The position numbers and the translations under genes are program-made. The notes under the pieces were generated by a model. It worked only from the letters and a program-made list of their open reading frames with translations. It was not told where the DNA came from and searched no databases. From Bimastos eiseni (lineage: Eukaryota; Annelida; Clitellata; Crassiclitellata; Lumbricidae), in assembly GCA_959347315.1 (NCBI GenBank), contig OY365818.1, positions 555,228 through 619,227 on the forward strand: a DNA stretch of 64,000 nucleotides, read 5' to 3'. Position 1 is the first letter of the stretch. Each line of letters begins with the position of its first letter. Shown here in pieces: positions 45,221-58,300 of this stretch.

Positions 45221-47342
45221 TCATGTACTTGTTATCATCATTCGCGCTGCCCAAAGTGCACCACTCGACTGCTTGCCACCAGCGCCATGCCACATAAAAT
45301 AATGTGGGTACCTGCAGGTAAGGCAAGACATCCAACAGGCGTCAAACCACCATCCTGCTCCATTGTCCTGAGCGCAGTTGAGACCTGAGCTTCTGTCGTT
45401 GTCAGCATCCCTTGTTGAGAAACTTCTTCCATTGTGTTGCCAACCGGCGACGTAAATGTTGGTGAGCGAATTTTCGGCATTTCCGCTGAATCCTGAGAGG
45501 CGAAGGGTGTATTTGTTCTGATCCGAATCTAGAGAAAAGGTGGAATAGTCGGCGTAGAACCAACTACCGCTCGTCTTGACTTGTACCTGTGAGACATAAC
45601 TTGGCCACATTAATTGTCGCAGGTCTAATAGACAAATGGCGTGTTCGATTTGTTCAGATGTAAAAAGAATGAGAAAATTGGGAAATGGAGCGAAGAAGAC
45701 AAGATCTTAATTGATGAAAGAGAGGTGGAATCTGTGGGCGCCTTCTGCTACCTAGGTAGCCTCATGTCATTGCATAGCAATTGTGACATAGAAATAAAGA
45801 TATGAATAGGAAAGGCAAACATTGCATTTGAGAGGCTCACAAATATCTGGAAGAAATATGGATGTAGTTTAAGGACTAAGGTCCGCCTGTATAATGCCGT
45901 GGTAGTGAGTACACCGTTGTATGGATCTGAGACGTGGCCAATGACGGTGGCAAACAGGAAGAGACTACAGGCGGCTCACCACAGATGGCTGCGAAGAATC
46001 TTGCATATGTCATGGAGAGACAAGATAACCAACAAGATCGTACGAGAGAAAACGGGACAAGAAGACATCGAGAGCAACATCAGAAGGAGAAGACTAAGGT
46101 GGATGAGGCATGTCTGTCGCATGAAGGTGGAGAGAAGAGCTAAACAGGTGATGTCCTGGTGTGCGGGAGAGCGACGGAGGAGAGGAAGACCGAGAAAAAA
46201 ATTGACCAGAGATCATAAGAGACGACCTAAAATGTTTGGAGATATCGTGGAAGGAGTTGAGATAGAGACGAATGGAGGAAGTGCATTGCCCGATGTGTAG
46301 AACGCCACAGGAAGGACCAAGTACTAAGTAAAAGGAATGTACATGGAAGTCACTTTCATTGTGGTTAAAACTAGTGCTCTCAGTGCAGTCTTTTCCAAAA
46401 CTCCTCTGGTCAACAATACATCACCTCTGTCGAATTCCGAGGCCGCTTTTCTCGACTGTTTTTTCCAGGCGACACAACAGTTCATAATCGATATGTTATC
46501 TTTGGTTATTTTCGGCATTCTTGTTTGTCATGGTGACAGCGTTAAGATGCGATGAACAAGGAATTGAAGATTATAATCCGACACACTCGTGAATAAGAGC
46601 TCGTGAATAAGCTGGTGTCCTGCACTTGGCTTTCAAGTGGCGCTTTAGAAATTTGGAGGTTACGATTACGATTACAATGGAGCCTAGGTTGACCAACTTG
46701 ACCTACTCTTTGAACGAGTGCGTTCGTTAGTAGCCTGACTTGATAATTACAATTGGGGTATCCATCACCCGGGAACACTGATTCTGGCTGTTATGAAGTC
46801 GCATCCATTTGGGAAGCACCCAGTCAGGCCATACTCAGAACCTGGACCAGCCATCTAGTAGATCGACCATCGTATCTTAGCACAACAGCAGGCGCCTGTT
46901 TTTGTATCACCCATTCATCGCGAGACACGCTTTTGAAGCAAAGCGCAGGATATTTCAACGTCAATTACGTTTTGCTGCAACGTTAATTACGTTTTGCTGC
47001 AGAAATATCAGTTTATTGACCATTAAAAAAGTATTTTACTTAAATTGAAAGATGGTAAAGTAGCCTTCCTAAATGAAGCACTGCGATCTAAATTCTAAAG
47101 TACCTCTACTCGAAGGGTGTAGGTGACTCCAACTCTGTTGGTCAGACGGTGGACTTTTTCGTTTCCCAACCAAAACTCTCCTCTTCCTATCTCTCCAAAT
47201 CCATTCTTGTATTCGCTCCAAGTTCGGTCGAAGTTCAGAGATCCATCGAAACGAATCATAATGATTATCCAGTTGTTTACGATGGGCAACAGAACAGAAC
47301 CTCCTCCAAGGTCGAATACAATTCCCTGCAAGACAGGATGTC
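45221..47342 (-). CDS. FReD gene I: two intact FReD exons, first exon not found
   Basis: Complement of 47104-47342 and 45221-45586. The first FReD exon follows TTTCGCAG in phase 1 (GHPVLQGIVFD, then WIIIMIRFDGSLNFDRTWSE, NGFGEIGRGEFWLGNE) and ends RVE|GTACTT. The last exon starts VQVKTSGSWFYADYSTFSLD, has DADND, NCA and WWFDACWMSCLTCRYP, and stops at 45221. Both exons are open, giving about 201 residues of FReD. No stalk or signal-peptide exon was recognised between 47343 and 49300; it could be a tiny one like that of C, or lost. The intron contains an opposite-strand LINE fragment (45665-46315). Status: probably functional but incomplete here. Confidence 0.75.
45665..46315 (+). mobile_element. 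Non-LTR retrotransposon fragment in intron of gene I
   Basis: The plus strand encodes VGAFCYLGSLM, then after a stop PLYGSETWPMTVANRKRL, HHRWLRRILHMSWRDKITN, RRRRLRWMRHVCRM and RGRPRKK. This is the very common C-terminal end (YGSETW..RWLRRIL..RWxGHxxRM..RGRP) of a LINE reverse-transcriptase ORF. An in-frame TGA near 45805 and lack of the catalytic YADD region show it is a truncated, dead copy. Confidence 0.85.
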
Positions 47343-49313
47343 CTGCGAAAGAGAACCAATGTTTTAGATATAATTATTGCTAATCTTTCAATGACACTTG
47401 CCCCATTGAGAATATGAACTATCAGAAATGATCTTTGAACATGTGGCAAAACATAGGAATCAGCACGGCCGTACCGAGAGAGGAACCAGCGGGGCCTAGA
47501 CCCAGGGCGGAAATGTGGAAAGAGCGCAAATTTCAGGATGGAATAACTTAAAATGCAATATTTTCAAAATGTGTGGGCGCTAAATTGATGCTACGCACAG
47601 GGCGTAATTGGCTAGGCACAGTGCGCAATTATAGCTCGATACGGCCCTGGGAATCAGACGTTTTTAGCAGGGGTGTAATAAGCAGGAAGCAGAGAGGCAC
47701 CAGCCCTTCCTTTTTCTTCTTTTGTTTTCTCATTACTTCATTTTAACACCCACATTTCTTAAGTCTCTCCTTGAATGCTTTTACTGAGTATTTTGCAACG
47801 ATCTTTTCATTTAAATCATTCCAGCCCAAGCCCTGTTATGAGCGTCATAATGATGGAGAAGAATAATTCGCATGACGTTTTGCTGTATATTGTACAAAAT
47901 ATTACTATATTGTATATAGTGTATGCTTTAAAAGCATCCTGCATTTTTCATATCTATAGATATAATCTGATAAAATGACTTTTGTTCAGATAATTTGTGC
48001 CCCCATTTTTTCAATTTCTGGGGGCAAACTTAAAACAGTGGAGGGGCAAACAAATTCGGGGCACTCCGCGCAATACTAATATATTTATGCCTTCCTTGTT
48101 AGAGACCTTGTCAGACCTTTGTGTTTTCGATAGTCTCGTCAGGCTATCTGCCTGTCGTAACGCATCAAATTGTCACAGAAATATCTCAGGGCACTGCCTA
48201 ATTGGGCGCAGGAAACTAGAAAGATGATCTTGTAGTGAAATAATCAAGCTGTAGGCATAATTAATTTGCATTTTACCCAACTTCGGTCTGCCAAACTCGA
48301 GATCTGTTCCCCATTCCGCATCAACTTACTCCACATAATCCCTCTTTGCTCCACACTTCACTCCACTCTGTCGAACAACGATCATCTTGACTTCCGAGCC
48401 ACCAGCTTTTTTGATTATACAATCTAATGTGTTAACTTCTATAGCGCCATCATAATGATGCACTATGTTGGCGACCACTCCTCCCCTCCCCTCATCTTTG
48501 GAGTAGGCCTACTGCTACTGTCAGATTACGATTATGATATGTGGGTATAGGCCATGTAGCCTAGGTACTTTACATTGCTCCTCACAAAAGCTCCCAGATT
48601 GAACATGTGCGTCAAAATTCTACTGCACTGTGTCAGTTTGAAATTAAACGATTATTATAAGCTTAAAAATTATTATTTTATTTTGTCGTTAGTGGAAAAA
48701 TGTTAAGGAAGATTTGCGATGAAAAGAGAAGAGGCCAGATGGTCGTTATGTAAAAAACGCGTAGGCGCTACATTTACATATTATTTAATTGGATAAATCT
48801 TCTGCCTCCGAACCTTCAGCCCATAGATAAACGAAAATTCTACTTCCACGGCCGAACCCATACAAAATTTTGCTCCTGAAGACCTCTGCTCATGCGCAAC
48901 CACTGGCGCATGCGCTCTGTTAAAACACCTACAATTTGTAATATGGGTCGTGAGGGTCGGTTAGGGTCAGCTTAGACGTCGTGAGGGTCGTTTAGAGTCA
49001 GGCTTAGGGTAGTGTCGTTTTAGACATATGGGCCTAGGAAGAACTTTCCGCCTCCGAAGTTATTTTATGTGCGTTTTAGGCCGAACTTTCGGCAAAGGAA
49101 GCTTCACGCTATTATTCTATATTCAACTTTCCCAGATTTCTTAAATGTCTAATTAGTGTGTATAATATATAAGTCTATGGCATTTGTTGCACGTGACCAA
49201 GAATTTGTGAGCAAGAACAAACGCTTTACCATTATTGGCGTAATTTGCGTTTGGTGGTGTTGCGCGAATTCGGGTTTTCGTCTTTTCGATTAAGTTTTGC
49301 ATTGTTGATAAAA
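47343..49313. other. Spacer upstream of gene I and of the hnRNP L-type gene
   Basis: No coding frame supported. Divergent promoters are expected here, since gene I reads left and the hnRNP gene reads right. TATAATATATAA at 49161-49172 and CACGTG at 49191-49196 lie about 120-150 bp before the hnRNP ATG; either could be promoter elements but neither is proved. Confidence 0.4.
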
Positions 49314-52300
49314 ATGCTTCAGCTAAGTTCACCGAATAAACGAGACAGAGGAGAGGATCTGGTGGATCAAGGACCGCCTCAGAAAGTGGTAAGTTACAAT
49401 CAGATTTTCACTCCTCGTGGTTTTGCCAAATTTGCGATTTCTATCGCTTGATCCAAGGGCAAATGTCCGCAACTGACTAGGCAAAATGAACGCAAATTGA
49501 ATGCGCGCAAATTAAAATAAGATTTTATTTAGTTGTGAAATGTATGTATTACACGAATAACAAGACTTAGTAGAACATCTAAGTGGTTGCGTAGAATAAG
49601 CGAGCAACAGCAGAGAGTAGCGGCTCGAGCAATTATTATTATTTAACTGTTATACACCCGTGGGTGTGAATTTGACATATTTCGACATAGCCTGTTCTTA
49701 TATTTTGCATTTGTGGCTATATTAAGCTTAACATAATGATTTATTAAAAATGATTGTAGTAAAACAAAGAACGTCAAAGCATGCTATGTAATTATTAAGC
49801 TTAGTGTGTTTATTATTTTGCTTTGTTTGCAACAGATGGGTGTGGCGACCGGAGGCTGTGAAGACAGTGACGCTCCCGTTGTCAGAGCAAGTGCATCATA
49901 TAATTATTATTATTTAACTGTTATACACCCTGGGTGTGAATTTGACATATTTCAACATAGCCTGTTCTTATATTTTGCATTTGTGGCTATATTAAGCTTA
50001 ACATAATGATTTATTAAAAATGATTGTAGTAAAACAAAGAATGTCAAAGCATGCTATGCAATTATTAAGCTTAGTGTGTTTATTATTTTGCTTTGTTTGC
50101 AACAGATGGGTGTGGCGACCGGAGGCTGTGAAGACAGTGATGCTCCCGTTGTCAGAGCAAGTGCATCATATAACAACAAGCCTTCTACTTCAAAGGTGTC
50201 ACCAGATGCTCCTGCTGGGTAATTTGCTTCCTAAACCCTTAACAAATTGTTGTCTTTCAGTGAACTATTTTAAAAAAAGTTCAGTGGCTAGCAAGCAATA
50301 ATTTATTATGTGAAATGTCTTTAATTAAATTTCATCTATCATTTTGTGTCTTTTAAAAAAGATCTTCAAGGTTCTATCTGTCATGTAGAGGAGGTGGGGG
50401 CAAGCTGGCTAAAAAATAAGTTTTATCGCACGTGATCGTCAACGATGACGCTAACATAATAATTTTTATCTCAAAACACAGCTATTAATAACGGGTACAC
50501 TCAAGCACAAATTCAGGCATCACACTATTTTGTAAGTTTACAAAAAACGACCTCGAAAATATTCTGAAAGTCAGCCAACTTGCCTCTGCTCTGGGGCAAG
50601 TTGGTTGCCTGCTTGGGGCAAGATGGTGGCAATACAAATCATACGCATAAAACTGATTTGTAACAGTGTAAAGCGAATGCGTTATGCTTTAGTCAAGTTC
50701 GTTTAGATTTGAGGCATTTAACCTTAATAAAGATGTAAGACTAAAACTACACAATTAAAATGACAATTTATAAAAAAATCGCATTGTCATTTATTGGCTC
50801 CAAACACCGTCTGACTGGCTCTCTGGATCTTGACCTCTGTGTGTCGATTTTGTTTTGATTAAGCGCTTGTGAATGAGCTGGTTACAGTGACACCGCTTTT
50901 GTAGTAGCTATACTAGTTTAGAGTTTACTATTATGATGACATCAGTTTAATGTAATAATTGCTAGACACATCGATAATTACCTTTAGGCCTATAGTGGTG
51001 CCAGTTGGCTGACCTTTGGGGCAAGTTGGTTGCATACGCCAACTTGCCCCTGCCAACTTGCCCCAACAGGTCCACACTACAAAATCTGGTGGTCACTGTT
51101 TGCACAGCGTGATTTGGGTAAACAAGGTATACCAGTAATAAAGCTCAATGAATGCTTAACAAAATAACCCATCTGCCATAATTTTTGCATTTATGTGGAT
51201 TATGATATACGATATTTTATAACAGTGAAATATTTTAAGCAGTAAATAGGACAACCTACTTTTAAGTAACAAGCGAAAATAAAGCACCCTAGCACATTGC
51301 GGCCATTAAGCAAAAGATCAGGCTTGACATGCCCATCGATAAACTTCTTGTTAGACGTCTTTCCTTGCCATGTGTTATAATTATATAGCGCAAACACCAA
51401 CTTACCCCTGCAACCAACGTGCCACCACCTCCCCTACTACATACTAAAATTGCATCAACATGGTTTCAGATTTAAAAGCTCTTGCCACTAGTGACAACAT
51501 GCTATTAGTTATTATGGCTACAACTGGACAACTTGCTAATTAATAATTATTACTTTGTTGTTGATTTAATTGTTATTACTTTTTTGTTGTTACTTTCAGG
51601 CAAATTGAAAATGTGCCAAGCAAAGTCCTTCTCTTCACAGTCTGTGAGCCAAAGTATCCAATCACTGTGGTATGTGTTCTGTTAAAACCTCTGACTTGAG
51701 TATCTTTTTAAATATTTGTGGCTATAACTTGGTATATGTTATGTACAAACTGGGTGAGTATTTGAAGTTTCACTGATGTCTGATCTTCTGAAGGTTAATG
51801 GTAACGGTAATTGCACGCTTGATATTCAAATCTTACCTGATTGCATCTTGCTTATTTCTTCAGCATTGTGTCAGGTGTAATGTTTGAGTTTGATATTGAA
51901 GTAGTTGGATTTACAAGTTTTTTATGGGCTTTCTTTTGCAAACAAGATTTCATCCAGACATCCTTTTAGTATTGATTGTTGAATATTACTTATTAGTATT
52001 GACTGTTTCAATTTGACCATCAAGATGCAGATTAAACTTTGGAGTACCCAGATGTGATATCTCCATTTTATGAAAGCTAGAGTTTTGCTCTTAAAAGCAA
52101 GGGAATCGTTAAAAGACTGCCTCGCATGTTTTAGACCGCCATTGTTGTCTGTTTTAGGATATCATACACAAGGTCTGTACAACTACTGGTGCCAATGTCG
52201 AGAGAATTGTCATTTTCCGCAAGCATGGTGTTCAGGCGATGGTTGAATATCCTTTTCCTAGAGACTGTTCTAAATGTTTTCATGGGTTGCTAACTAAGTG

Positions 52301-55300
52301 GCTGTTAATTAACCTATTTCAGTGTCAACACAAAACTATTATTCAATGTAGCAGAATTTTATAACGGTAGCCGATTTTTCATATTTATGAAATGTTAGTA
52401 TTTGTTAGTAAACTAGCCGTTTGTCTTCCGTTTTAAGGTGGTTTAAAACAATTTAAAACATGTCTTCATTATACCAGCGCTACCTACCAAAATTAATTAA
52501 GTCTTTCAGAGCAAAGCTGATGCTTCATGATTTCATAACATTTCTCTTCATTTATTAATGTCTCATTTATTTTTTTTAACCTTTTAACAACCAGCAAGTA
52601 GTAAGACATGAGGCATGATCAATAACGCTGGTTGTTAAAGGGTTAAGCCTTGAGGACTTGTTTTCTTATGGGTTTGCATACTTGTATGCTTCATCTGTTT
52701 TAAATTACTTTCCAGTTGGAGATCTACTGATTTTATTGAAGTGTGGTACACATGATTCCCTGTTTATGTTGTTTGCCAAAGATTTTAAGCATTGCCTTGA
52801 AAGCTCCTGATTGGCAATGTGTGATGGCATTGTTAAATTACTGTTGTGTTGCATACATCATTATCTGTCGATGTATGAATTTCCCTTAATTTTGAATTCA
52901 AGTTTGATTCCGTGGAAAGTGCCACGACCGTTAAAGACATCTTGCATGATGCTGAGATCTACTCTGGGTGCTGTAAACTGAAGATTGCTTGGGGGAAGGT
53001 GAGTCCTATCAGATTCTACTCTTTTGCAGACTGGTTATCAGATTTTACATCTATCGATGTGACTGATTGTTTTCAGAAGAAGAGATTGCCTGAATGGCAG
53101 CTTCTGACAGTTATAGGTACGAGGTGTGAGCAACTTTGTTTTCTTAGTCTCTGCACGTAGGGACAGTCCTTTCCCTTGCCGCCTCATCCTCCAGTGTACG
53201 ATTACCGTTTAACGCATTATAGCTGAATTTGGTTGGGGCACAGGTTGAACCAAAATCAAAAGAAGTTTCTGCTTTGGCAGGGTTTTGGACCCTCAACCTT
53301 TTGCCTAACAGTCCAGTACACTAGCCACCAGACTACTGTGCATCTGCTTGATATTTTAGAGGTGCAATGTTATTGCCCTTTGAAAGTTTCAGGACCTTTC
53401 TTTCAGATGTATACTATATTATAGTTAATTAGCTGAAGTTGGCATGGGTGTACTTACTGTACTGAAGCTGATTGTTGGAATGTTATGTCAACAAGATCTC
53501 ATCCCATAGATAAACTATTAATTTCTTTTGTCATGTTATCATTGTTGTTCATTGTTTTACACACAGTTTTAGATGCAGATGATGAAAGAAAAGATTTATG
53601 GGAATTAGAGTTTAACTATAATATTACGTTTGTGATTTAATCTTGGAAGGAAAGAAACTGTGTGTTGACAAGCACCTATCCTCTCTCTTGAGATCATACC
53701 TGTGTGTAGGTAGAATTGCAGAACTCTTAATAATTAGTTTCTTTTGGATACTTTTTGCTGCCTGAAGGGTGTCATAAAATATCTTGTTATGTTCTAGCCA
53801 ACCCATCTGAATGTAGCAAAGAATGACCATGACAATTGTGACTACACTCTTGGCAACCAGGGTAGGTCTTTGCTTCAGTTTTTCTGATTATTTAAAATTC
53901 TGTTAGTGTTCTGAGCTTTGCTTTTGCTTCTTTGTCTTCTTTTGAAATCATCATACTTGTGCATCAGATAATGGGTCACCTGTAAAGGAATCTGAATAAT
54001 TGACCTAGTTTGAAGTCCTAACTCATCCCATGTCTTCACTTGAAGGACCGACCTGTCCCCCTACCTTATTATGGCTGTCCTAAATGTGCAATCACAAAGG
54101 ATATCCACACCTAGACCAGCGACTTTTCAGTGACTAGCCTTATTTTCCTAAAACATTTTTTGACTTGCATATATAGATCTTCTGTTTGCCTACAGATAGT
54201 TACCTATACCATATAAATAACAGAATGTCAACAGCTATTCAGTTTAGGTGACTAAATGACATGTTCAGACCAAAGTTGAATTACTTTGAAGATTTTGTAG
54301 ACTTGAGATGTTTTCTTTGCAACAACTGGATGTTTTCAACATTAAGTGCTGAGCTCAACAACTTCCTCCATTTTGCAATTATTCCTAACATTCAGTCGGT
54401 TGCACAGACTACTTTTTTGAATTGTCTTTGAAGTTTGCAATTGTTTTACGTCTTAGCAATTGTTTTTGGTGTATTGTAGCTATATAAGATTTATATAAGG
54501 GTGTTTTATTATATTAGTAGGTCATACAACAGCACTCTTGAACCTGTCTTCATCATTTGCTTCATGTTGCAGGCATCTCAGACACTTATACATACGTGCA
54601 GTCTGAGATGCCGTGGCACTGTGAAATTTCTCTGTTACATTTTTGCAGCATTTGGGCTAGATAAGTAACATCACAAGAGAATTTATGGACTGACTGACCT
54701 TTCAATTGAATTCATTTCCACCTGCTACTTGTTGCTACTGAAGAGTTCTAAGTTGCTTTTGCCTGTGTTTGTCTGAAAAATAATGGAAAGTGGTTCATAG
54801 TATTCCTGTATTTTTTTATAGATAAGGACACCTCTGCAAAGAGCCAGGCATTGCTTCCTGATCCAATAATCGGAGGTACAATTTACTGGCATTTTTAGAC
54901 TTATGGTATCTGTTGGATTGTATTGTACATTTCTTTATTCGATTGAAAACTTTCTGTCAAAATGCAACAATCATCAATGGGTCAACATTATGACTGTTCT
55001 GACATTTGAGGAAGGACAGTGGATTTGAATTAGTACAGTCGACTTCTTACGGCCAGAGAGAGTTGCATCTTCTATCCCTTAAGGAGTGTAGAAGTGGTGG
55101 ATAGTGAATGGTTTCCAACACCAGATTTGCCAGTAAGTTCTTGTTAGGCAGGACCTCATTTATTGAACAAAGTCAATGAACGATTAGACACTGTTGTAAT
55201 AGAGGTTAGGTACTTATAGAAGTTGAATGGATAAGTTGTTGACTAAAGTACTGTTGAGACGAGGATTCTAATTGTGATGATTGCAGGGTGTCCTATGTGG

Positions 55301-58300
55301 TCAGTCTTCCAGGATCATACACCTTGGCAGATCTTTACAGGTTTTGTGAAGTAATTTTGGAAAGCAGTTTGCTTAGAAGTAACTGTTGTTTGATGTGCCA
55401 TTCAGGGAAGGTTCTGTGAGGACATCTGACTTGTTCTTCTGAGAGAACTTGTGTCTTATTCTCATTGTTTCTTCATTAGATCTTGGTGAGGGACTTCAGA
55501 GACGTGAACCTTCACAACTTTCAGGTGAATACAGGCACGACACATATCCTGGCCAGGCCGAAACCTCTGATTCATACAGAAGAATGCCACCAGGTGGAAA
55601 AAGACCACAGGCAAGTCGTCACAAAGCTCTTTATGACTGTTCTGTTTAGTGAGAAATGGAGGATATTGTTACATGATATCAGTTGATTGTGTAGTTAGTA
55701 AGGACCTTTTGCAAAATCGTACAAAGCATTTGTAATGTAATGTAATTGAGCATTTATATAGTGCCGTTCAAATCAGCAGCGCTCTCAATGGGCGTTCATG
55801 CGTGGGAAGAGAACAGTCTTATGGCGTCTCCGACACTGACATGATGAGAGGATCTGAAACTCCAAGCGCAGGGACTGTGGAAGACAGTTCCAAGCTGAAG
55901 GGCCAACATAGGCAAGCTCTGCTACTGGGCCGTGGCATTCATACAGTCATTTGAGTTAGCCCAACATAACTGTGTTGAATTTTGCTGAATATTGGATGAG
56001 AGACTTTAAAAACGAATTTCTTTTGACAACTTATTTCCTAAATATGGGTCTTTGAATTAAGACCAAAATACATTGAACTACTCAAAGTACTCATGTCAGT
56101 GTTTCGTGTTTCAGCTTCTGTGGCATCCAAGGAGTAGGTGCAAAACTGGAGGCATTTCAATGCTTTTGGGTTATACAAGCTAGGGCACTTAGTACTAATA
56201 TTATTGTGTTTGCCTATAAATCTTGACTGTGACCCACAGTCTCATTTTGATGCAGAGTGACTTAAGACCTTAACTTGACAGGACATTTGCAATTGTTGAT
56301 TTTGCCAATGTCAGAGTTTGCATGTGCAAAATTTGAATGGCTGATATTTCTTATTGTAGAGTAGCTGGCATGTTACACATTTGAATGTTTAGATTACACC
56401 TTAGTGATTTTTTGGTTGTGACTTGAGTGTAAATATTATTATGTCCATTAAGATGATGTTACTTGCTTTAGGCTTGTTTATGGCGAGGCCTCACAGTGTA
56501 CCAATGTTTTCCTAACCGGTGATTTTCTTGAGCATTGGCTTATATTCACTTTCGTGAGACTTTGCTTATCTGTAAATGATCGATATTATCAGGTTGACAT
56601 GATTGATCATGAAAATGGTGGACGAGCTCCAAAACAGCAGCCACCAGCGGCCCTTCCTGCGGGATTCAATGATGGCTCTGGCTCCATGCTGCAGCAGGGC
56701 TCTGTGCTAATGGTTTATGGTCTGAACAAGGACAGGATGAACTGCCAGAGAGTTTTCAATCTCTTCTGCCTGTATGGAAACGTTGTCAGGGTAAATTTCA
56801 TCCAGTGTTCATCCAGTTTATAAATCCGTAAATAGAATAGTATAGATTAGACTAGTGTTCGTACAACTGATGTTAGAAACAGAAGATGACACAGTTTAAC
56901 TGGAGTTGAATTAACTGTCTTAGCTGTCTGCAATGTGTTCATCTGTTTCACTCAGTTTACCAACACCACCTAGCGAATGTAGGGCTGAGTTGAGCTTATG
57001 GGGTAGGCTGGTATCGAACCTGCATCCTTCTGATCTTCGTGTGTTAACCGTTAAACCATCTGCCCACCCTTTATGGGATGCAGTACTTTTCAGTTATCAG
57101 ACTAGATCTGCTACATCGTTGAACCATCATGATATTTGCATCTTTTTCTGACTGTTGATCCTTTTTATAAATTGGACTTGTTACAACATTGTCTTTAGTA
57201 GAAAAATCAAGAATCGCTTTTGAACAAGTTCTTGTAACATGAGGTTTTTGTATTAAGTTGAGTTAAATTTAAGACCGATGATTCCAGCTTTATATTTGTG
57301 AATGTATGACTAATTTTTTCTTACAGGTAGTTCTTAATTATATTCATCTCATTACTGGTGTTCAGGTTAAATTCCTGAAAAGCAAAGACGGAGTTGCGAT
57401 GGTCCAGCTCGGAGACAACGCATCGTGTGATCGGGCACTCAAGAACATTAATGGATGCTTTGTTTTAGGCCACAAAATGTTGATGGGGTAAGTGACACAG
57501 CTTAAGTGACACATTTTAATTTGACAGTACATGCCATTTCAGCAGTAATGATTTCTGTTTGTCTGTGCTTTTTCAGACTTGTCTTGTTTCTTTTACATGT
57601 TATTTGGAAATGTCTTTAGTATTGTGACACATTGCAAATCTGTGAATGTAAAATGTTGAATATGAGCATAGATTTTGGTGTCAATGCATGTACTGGAAGA
57701 ATATTGTGTTGCAAGATTGTATACATCCTAGAATGTGTGTCATTTTCAGTGACTTTGTGTACATGGTGGCCTTCATTTCTTCTGTTGCAGTTACTCAAAG
57801 CAGGCTTTCATCCAGGATGTTCCAAACCCAGTTAATCTTCCAGATGGAACAGTCTCCTTTATGGATTTCATGGGCAACGGGAACAATCGTTTCACCACTT
57901 CAGAAGCCGCTGCTAAGAATCATATCCTTTGTAATTTTTGTTGGATGTGTCTGAAACTTAACAGTTCAATTTCTGCATTTAATCAACACTAGGAGGTTTT
58001 TTTGACAACTGCAGTTCAGTTTTGGTGCAACTTATAAGGAGATACATTACAAGTTAAAACATGGATTAGTTCTTAGAAATGCTCTGTAACTGCTTTAAAG
58101 TGGTTTGCTTCACGATGTAATTTCTTAACTCTTTCTCACGTATTCAGTCGGCATCAAAGGTCTTGTACTTCTTTAATGCCCCTCCTGGAATCAAGGATAG
58201 CGATCTGTCAAAGGCAAGTTTTAAACATTTATTTCTGTTTTCTTAGATCAATGTGTGTACAACATCGTTAAGCAACACCTGGTAACAATAGCAATCAGTG

